64,000 nt of DNA, taken from positions 682,001 to 746,000 of the forward strand of contig NZ_JAUSTW010000001.1 of the NCBI RefSeq assembly GCF_030813055.1. The letters are read 5' to 3'. Source of the stretch: Neobacillus ginsengisoli. GTDB lineage: Bacteria; Bacillota; Bacilli; Bacillales_B; DSM-18226. Below are positions 61,778-64,000 of the stretch, piece by piece. Each line of letters starts with the position of its first letter. The first letter of the stretch is position 1. Below the pieces are notes generated by a model. The model was not told the DNA's origin, made no database searches, and saw only the letters and a program-made list of their open reading frames with translations. The translations under genes and the position numbers were made by a program.

Positions 61778-62387
61778 CAAGTGGCTTGATGGAAAGTATG
61801 TGTACGAAGTAAATAAAAGTGATGGTCTATTTGTTGAAACCGGGCTGCAGCTGCTTTCAGAATATGAGGGAACGGTAATGGAGCAGGAACAAATTGATAT
61901 AGAATATAAATTTTTTTTCGGGGATTTAGTTCAAGTAAGCGGTTATGGTTCGGATCTGTTTAAAGTCGTTGGCTTTCGAACTGAAATTTGGCGCTATAAA
62001 GAAGATGCCTGGGAAGATGTCATTTATGAGCTATCGAGGGTAAGTGATGGAGAATGGCTTGAGGCGGGCGAAGAGGAGCTAACGCTTGTCGCAGATGCTG
62101 AAAGTGCTGACACGTTCATCCAAAAATTAGGCCTCCTATACTTAATTAATAAGCAGGATAAAACAGTAACAACACCAAAATCTCAAAACATAGTAAGAAA
62201 AGCCGAAGTTGAAGAAATTGAACGAAAAAAAGAAAAGAAAGAGTTAATAGATAACCTGTTGGATATATTTAATGATTACCGAATATTATATGAATTATTT
62301 CATGATCAAGAATACTATCAAGTTATGAGAGTGGTCCTCAGGAAATTAGAGAATCTTGTAAATAATGATGGCAAAAGCCATGTGTAA
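61770..62387 (+). pseudogene. yodN: 3' part of the YodN-like gene
   Basis: From the core onward the frame reads TDIKWLDGKYVYEVNKSDGL, LFVETGLQLLSEYEGTVME, then FGDLVQVSGYGSDLFKVVGFRTEIWRYKEDAWEDV and a Lys/Glu-rich C-terminal coil to TAA at 62387. The open frame can be extended upstream to an ATG at 61728 in element DNA but there is no ribosome site. Two KOW-like beta segments (IGDTVVI in the 5' half, FGDLVQVSG here) suggest tandem SH3-like domains. Function unknown. Excision of the element would recreate a 231-residue protein. Confidence 0.82.
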
Positions 62388-62555
62388 CTAAAGCCTTGTG
62401 ACTTCAAATAATAAATATAAGATAAATGGGATTCCTGCCCATTTTATTAGAAAAAATAATGAGTCTGTTACCTTCTCAAATAAGCGGAGGGTGATTCCAT
62501 CCTCCTGATTCACATCTTCAATAAATGCCTCAAGCTTCAACTTTAAATTTGCCAA
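62388..62555 (-). CDS. Small 55-aa membrane protein, convergent with yodN
   Basis: TTG at 62555 with GAGGTG upstream. Reads MANLKLKLEAFIEDVNQEDG, then ITLRLFEKVTDSLFFLIKWA and GIPFILYLLFEVTRL: amphipathic start and one C-terminal membrane helix. Its stop codon directly abuts the yodN stop, and no terminator separates them. Not recognised. Confidence 0.6.
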   Translation of the reverse strand: MANLKLKLEAFIEDVNQEDGITLRLFEKVTDSLFFLIKWAGIPFILYLLFEVTRL

Positions 62556-62743
62556 CTTAATCACCTCGAAATGTTCTTTTCATTCATCCTATGCTTGTCC
62601 ATTTCAAAAAAGACATGTTTTTTGGTTAAGGTGAGCTTTAATTTATATAGGTTTTCATTTAGAATACTAAACAGCTACTTTTCAAAGTTAATAGCATGAA
62701 AAAGCCTGATTCATCATACATTCTGTAAAAAGGGGGCGATGCT

Positions 62744-62917
62744 ATGAGAGAAATTGAAGTATTTATTGATACTGAAGAGATTGCCGAATTTTTCTTTCAT
62801 GAGCTTGTAAAAAGGGGATACGTTCCTTCAGAAGAGGAGTTAGAAGAACTCGCAGATATCACCTTCGAATATCTCATCGAGAAAAGTATTATCGATGAGG
62901 AAATCCAAGATGAATAA
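62744..62917 (+). CDS. yozD: YozD-family protein
   Basis: 57 residues: MREIEVFIDTEEIAEFFFHE, then LVKRGYVPSEEELEELADITF. Very acidic helical protein matching YozD of B. subtilis, of unknown function. Preceded by AGGGGGCG. Its presence right of the element supports identification of the split gene as YodN. Confidence 0.88.
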   Translation: MREIEVFIDTEEIAEFFFHELVKRGYVPSEEELEELADITFEYLIEKSIIDEEIQDE

Positions 62918-62976
62918 AATCCGTTTATAGTAAGGAGAGGAAAATAAACTCTTCTTTTATAATAGAGTAAACTGAA

Positions 62977-63003
62977 AAACGAGCATGGAGTGCTCGTTTT
63001 TTA
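62977..63003 (+). terminator. Terminator after yozD
   Basis: AAACGAGCA/TGCTCGTTT stem, then T-run. Confidence 0.9.
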
Positions 63004-63163
63004 ATTGGAAGAAGGATTGTCTTTTTTTTGTAAATTAACTAAATTTTATATCTTTTCAGTAAATATTGTAATTCGACAAAAATAGAGCATTTTCTACAGA
63101 GGAATTATCGACGTGTTTCTCTAATTATTTAAATAAGAATTTTATATTAATTATTGGAGGGAT

Positions 63164-63475
63164 ATGATGATCAGAATGTTAACAAAAAAAGCTTGCAGTC
63201 AATATGATGTGACGATCTTTCAAACTCCAAAGTACCGTCAATATAAAGGTTATAAGACTGTTTATCGCACATCCATCCCGGCGAATAGCCGAGAAAATTG
63301 CCTGAAGGAAACCTTTAGCCGATTTAATGTCACTGACCGGATACCTGAAAATTATAAAGGAAGATTTCTGTCGACAGGAGATATTGTTTTAATTGATGAA
63401 GGCCGTGGCGGTCAACATTACTATCAATTAAAGCCAGGAGGTTGGTATCCTATTAATCGAATTCTTCTTTGTTAG
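63164..63475 (+). CDS. yodL: YodL-family protein
   Basis: 103 residues: TKKACSQYDVTIFQTPKYRQYKG, YKTVYRTSIPANSRENCLKETF, RFLSTGDIVLIDEGRGGQHYYQL and a C-terminal GGWYPINRILL. This YodL-type fold is common in Bacillus and in phage/plasmid proteins; function unknown. GGAGGGATATG supplies the ribosome site. Confidence 0.82.
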   Translation: MMIRMLTKKACSQYDVTIFQTPKYRQYKGYKTVYRTSIPANSRENCLKETFSRFNVTDRIPENYKGRFLSTGDIVLIDEGRGGQHYYQLKPGGWYPINRILLC

Positions 63476-63489
63476 TTCTCTACAGTAAA

Positions 63490-63515
63490 AAACCTAAGGA
63501 GCCCCTTAGGTTTTT
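63490..63515. terminator. Bidirectional terminator between yodL and the 42-aa gene
   Basis: AACCTAAGG/CCTTAGGTT stem with A-run before and T-run after. Confidence 0.9.
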
Positions 63516-63516
63516 C

Positions 63517-63645
63517 TTAGCTTTTTCGACCTCCGGTCGCATTGTGTTCCTTTGCATGTGCTTCGTGTTCTGCCACAATTGCCTCGGCAGGGATATGATT
63601 ATTTTTCTTCGGAGAATTAATTCGACTTCGATGCTTCTTTCCCAT
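63517..63645 (-). CDS. Small 42-aa basic protein
   Basis: ATG at 63645, GGGGGG about nine bases upstream. Reads MGKKHRSRINSPKKNNHIPA, then EAIVAEHEAHAKEHNATGGRKS. It is Lys/His-rich with no hydrophobic core and resembles small spore-associated or nucleic-acid-binding proteins of bacilli; I do not recognise the exact family. It shares the bidirectional terminator with yodL. Confidence 0.7.
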   Translation of the reverse strand: MGKKHRSRINSPKKNNHIPAEAIVAEHEAHAKEHNATGGRKS

Positions 63646-63801
63646 TTATTTTTCCCCCCTTTGGTTAACCTAAAAATAGTTTCCCACAAAACAAAAAAAA
63701 CATAAGCGGTCACATGAAAGGTTTTTCAATGGTAATTGATTGTGATATAGTGTCAATGGTAGAGTTTATATCTTTGCTTACCGATGATTGGAGGATTTTA
63801 C

Positions 63802-64000
63802 ATGAGTGTACATATTGCTGCGAAAGAAAATGAAATTGCTGAAACGGTATTACTTCCCGGAGACCCGCTTCGTGCGAAATATATTGCTGAAACCTTCTTA
63901 GAAAATCCAAAATGCTATAACGAAGTTCGTAATATGTTTGGCTTTACCGGTACATATAAAGGAAAAAGAATTTCTGTTCAAGGAACAGGAATGGGTGTTC
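63802..64000 (+). CDS. deoD: Purine nucleoside phosphorylase, 5' part
   Basis: 66 residues are visible before the window ends: [63 protein letters not shown]. This is the trimeric/hexameric DeoD start, with the phosphate-binding Gly-Asp-Pro-x-Arg. GGAGGA precedes the ATG. B. subtilis deoD is also close to yodL. Confidence 0.95.
   Translation, partial: MSVHIAAKENEIAETVLLPGDPLRAKYIAETFLENPKCYNEVRNMFGFTGTYKGKRISVQGTGMGV

Noticed and set aside
1..64000. CRISPR arrays, tRNA or rRNA genes
   Set aside because: No regularly spaced repeats and no recognisable tRNA/rRNA sequence were seen; the element does not target a tRNA gene.

Overview
The window is low-GC DNA from an endospore-forming member of the Bacillaceae. 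Evidence for this is a GerA-type germinant receptor, splAB, YozD/YodL/YokU-type genes, strong Shine-Dalgarno sites with frequent GTG/TTG starts, and long stretches of Bacillus subtilis-like gene order. Gene names below come from family recognition by eye; no database search was run.

Core left part (1-5270): end of an HD-domain gene (ypgQ-like), ABC-F factor yfmR, ypgR/cvfC, bacilliredoxin brxA, methyltransferase ypiP and ypjP. In B. subtilis this order continues into thyB-dfrA. Here about 10 kb of tellurite/stress (ter/yce) genes sits between ypjP and thyA (5300-15400). It holds three TerD proteins, TerC, YceG, YceH/TelA and a nucleotide-metabolite module (lyase, PRTase-TRSP, StiP/PELOTA). 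The HAD phosphatase of that module is broken. Two strong ECF (sigma W/M-type) promoters drive the block.

15500-27400 is ordinary chromosome: thyA-dfrA, tatA-tatC, ypmP, degV, a gerA-type operon, sco, ypmS, a DUF4397 protein, msrA-msrB and a YjcZ-type peptide.

27500-37300 is a lysine catabolic locus: two class III aminotransferases, CoA-transferase A/B, a YodQ-type deacylase, ablB, the sigma-54 activator kamR, kamA with a textbook -24/-12 promoter, and yokU. The content fits lysine -> beta-lysine -> acetylated intermediates -> GABA -> succinate semialdehyde.

37824-61775 is a 23.95-kb integrated element that splits a YodN-like gene. The two gene halves meet at a 6-bp core (ACAGAT) and rejoin in frame. 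A large serine recombinase lies at the left end and is apparently co-transcribed with the disrupted gene. The element's right-end sequence (143 bp, two mismatches) is present twice, so the insertion is composite. Module A (37.8-52.36 kb) carries pieces of decayed genes (conjugation protein, second recombinase, sigK, uvsE, cydA, an IS3 copy). It also carries intact splAB, cydB, and a Rieske oxygenase next to a staygreen-family gene. Module B (52.36-61.77 kb) has no integrase and carries a GntR-controlled amino-acid cassette: PLP gamma-family enzyme, homoserine dehydrogenase, aldehyde dehydrogenase, permease, homocysteine methyltransferase.

61776-64000 returns to chromosome: the 3' half of the split gene, a 55-aa membrane protein, yozD, yodL, a 42-aa basic protein and the start of deoD. 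This is the B. subtilis order and supports the placement of the element ends.

The most interesting items are the composite split-gene element and its host-promoter-linked recombinase, the staygreen/Rieske pair (two partners of chlorophyll breakdown in plants) in a Bacillus island, and the GntR cassette with a perfect 22-bp palindrome.
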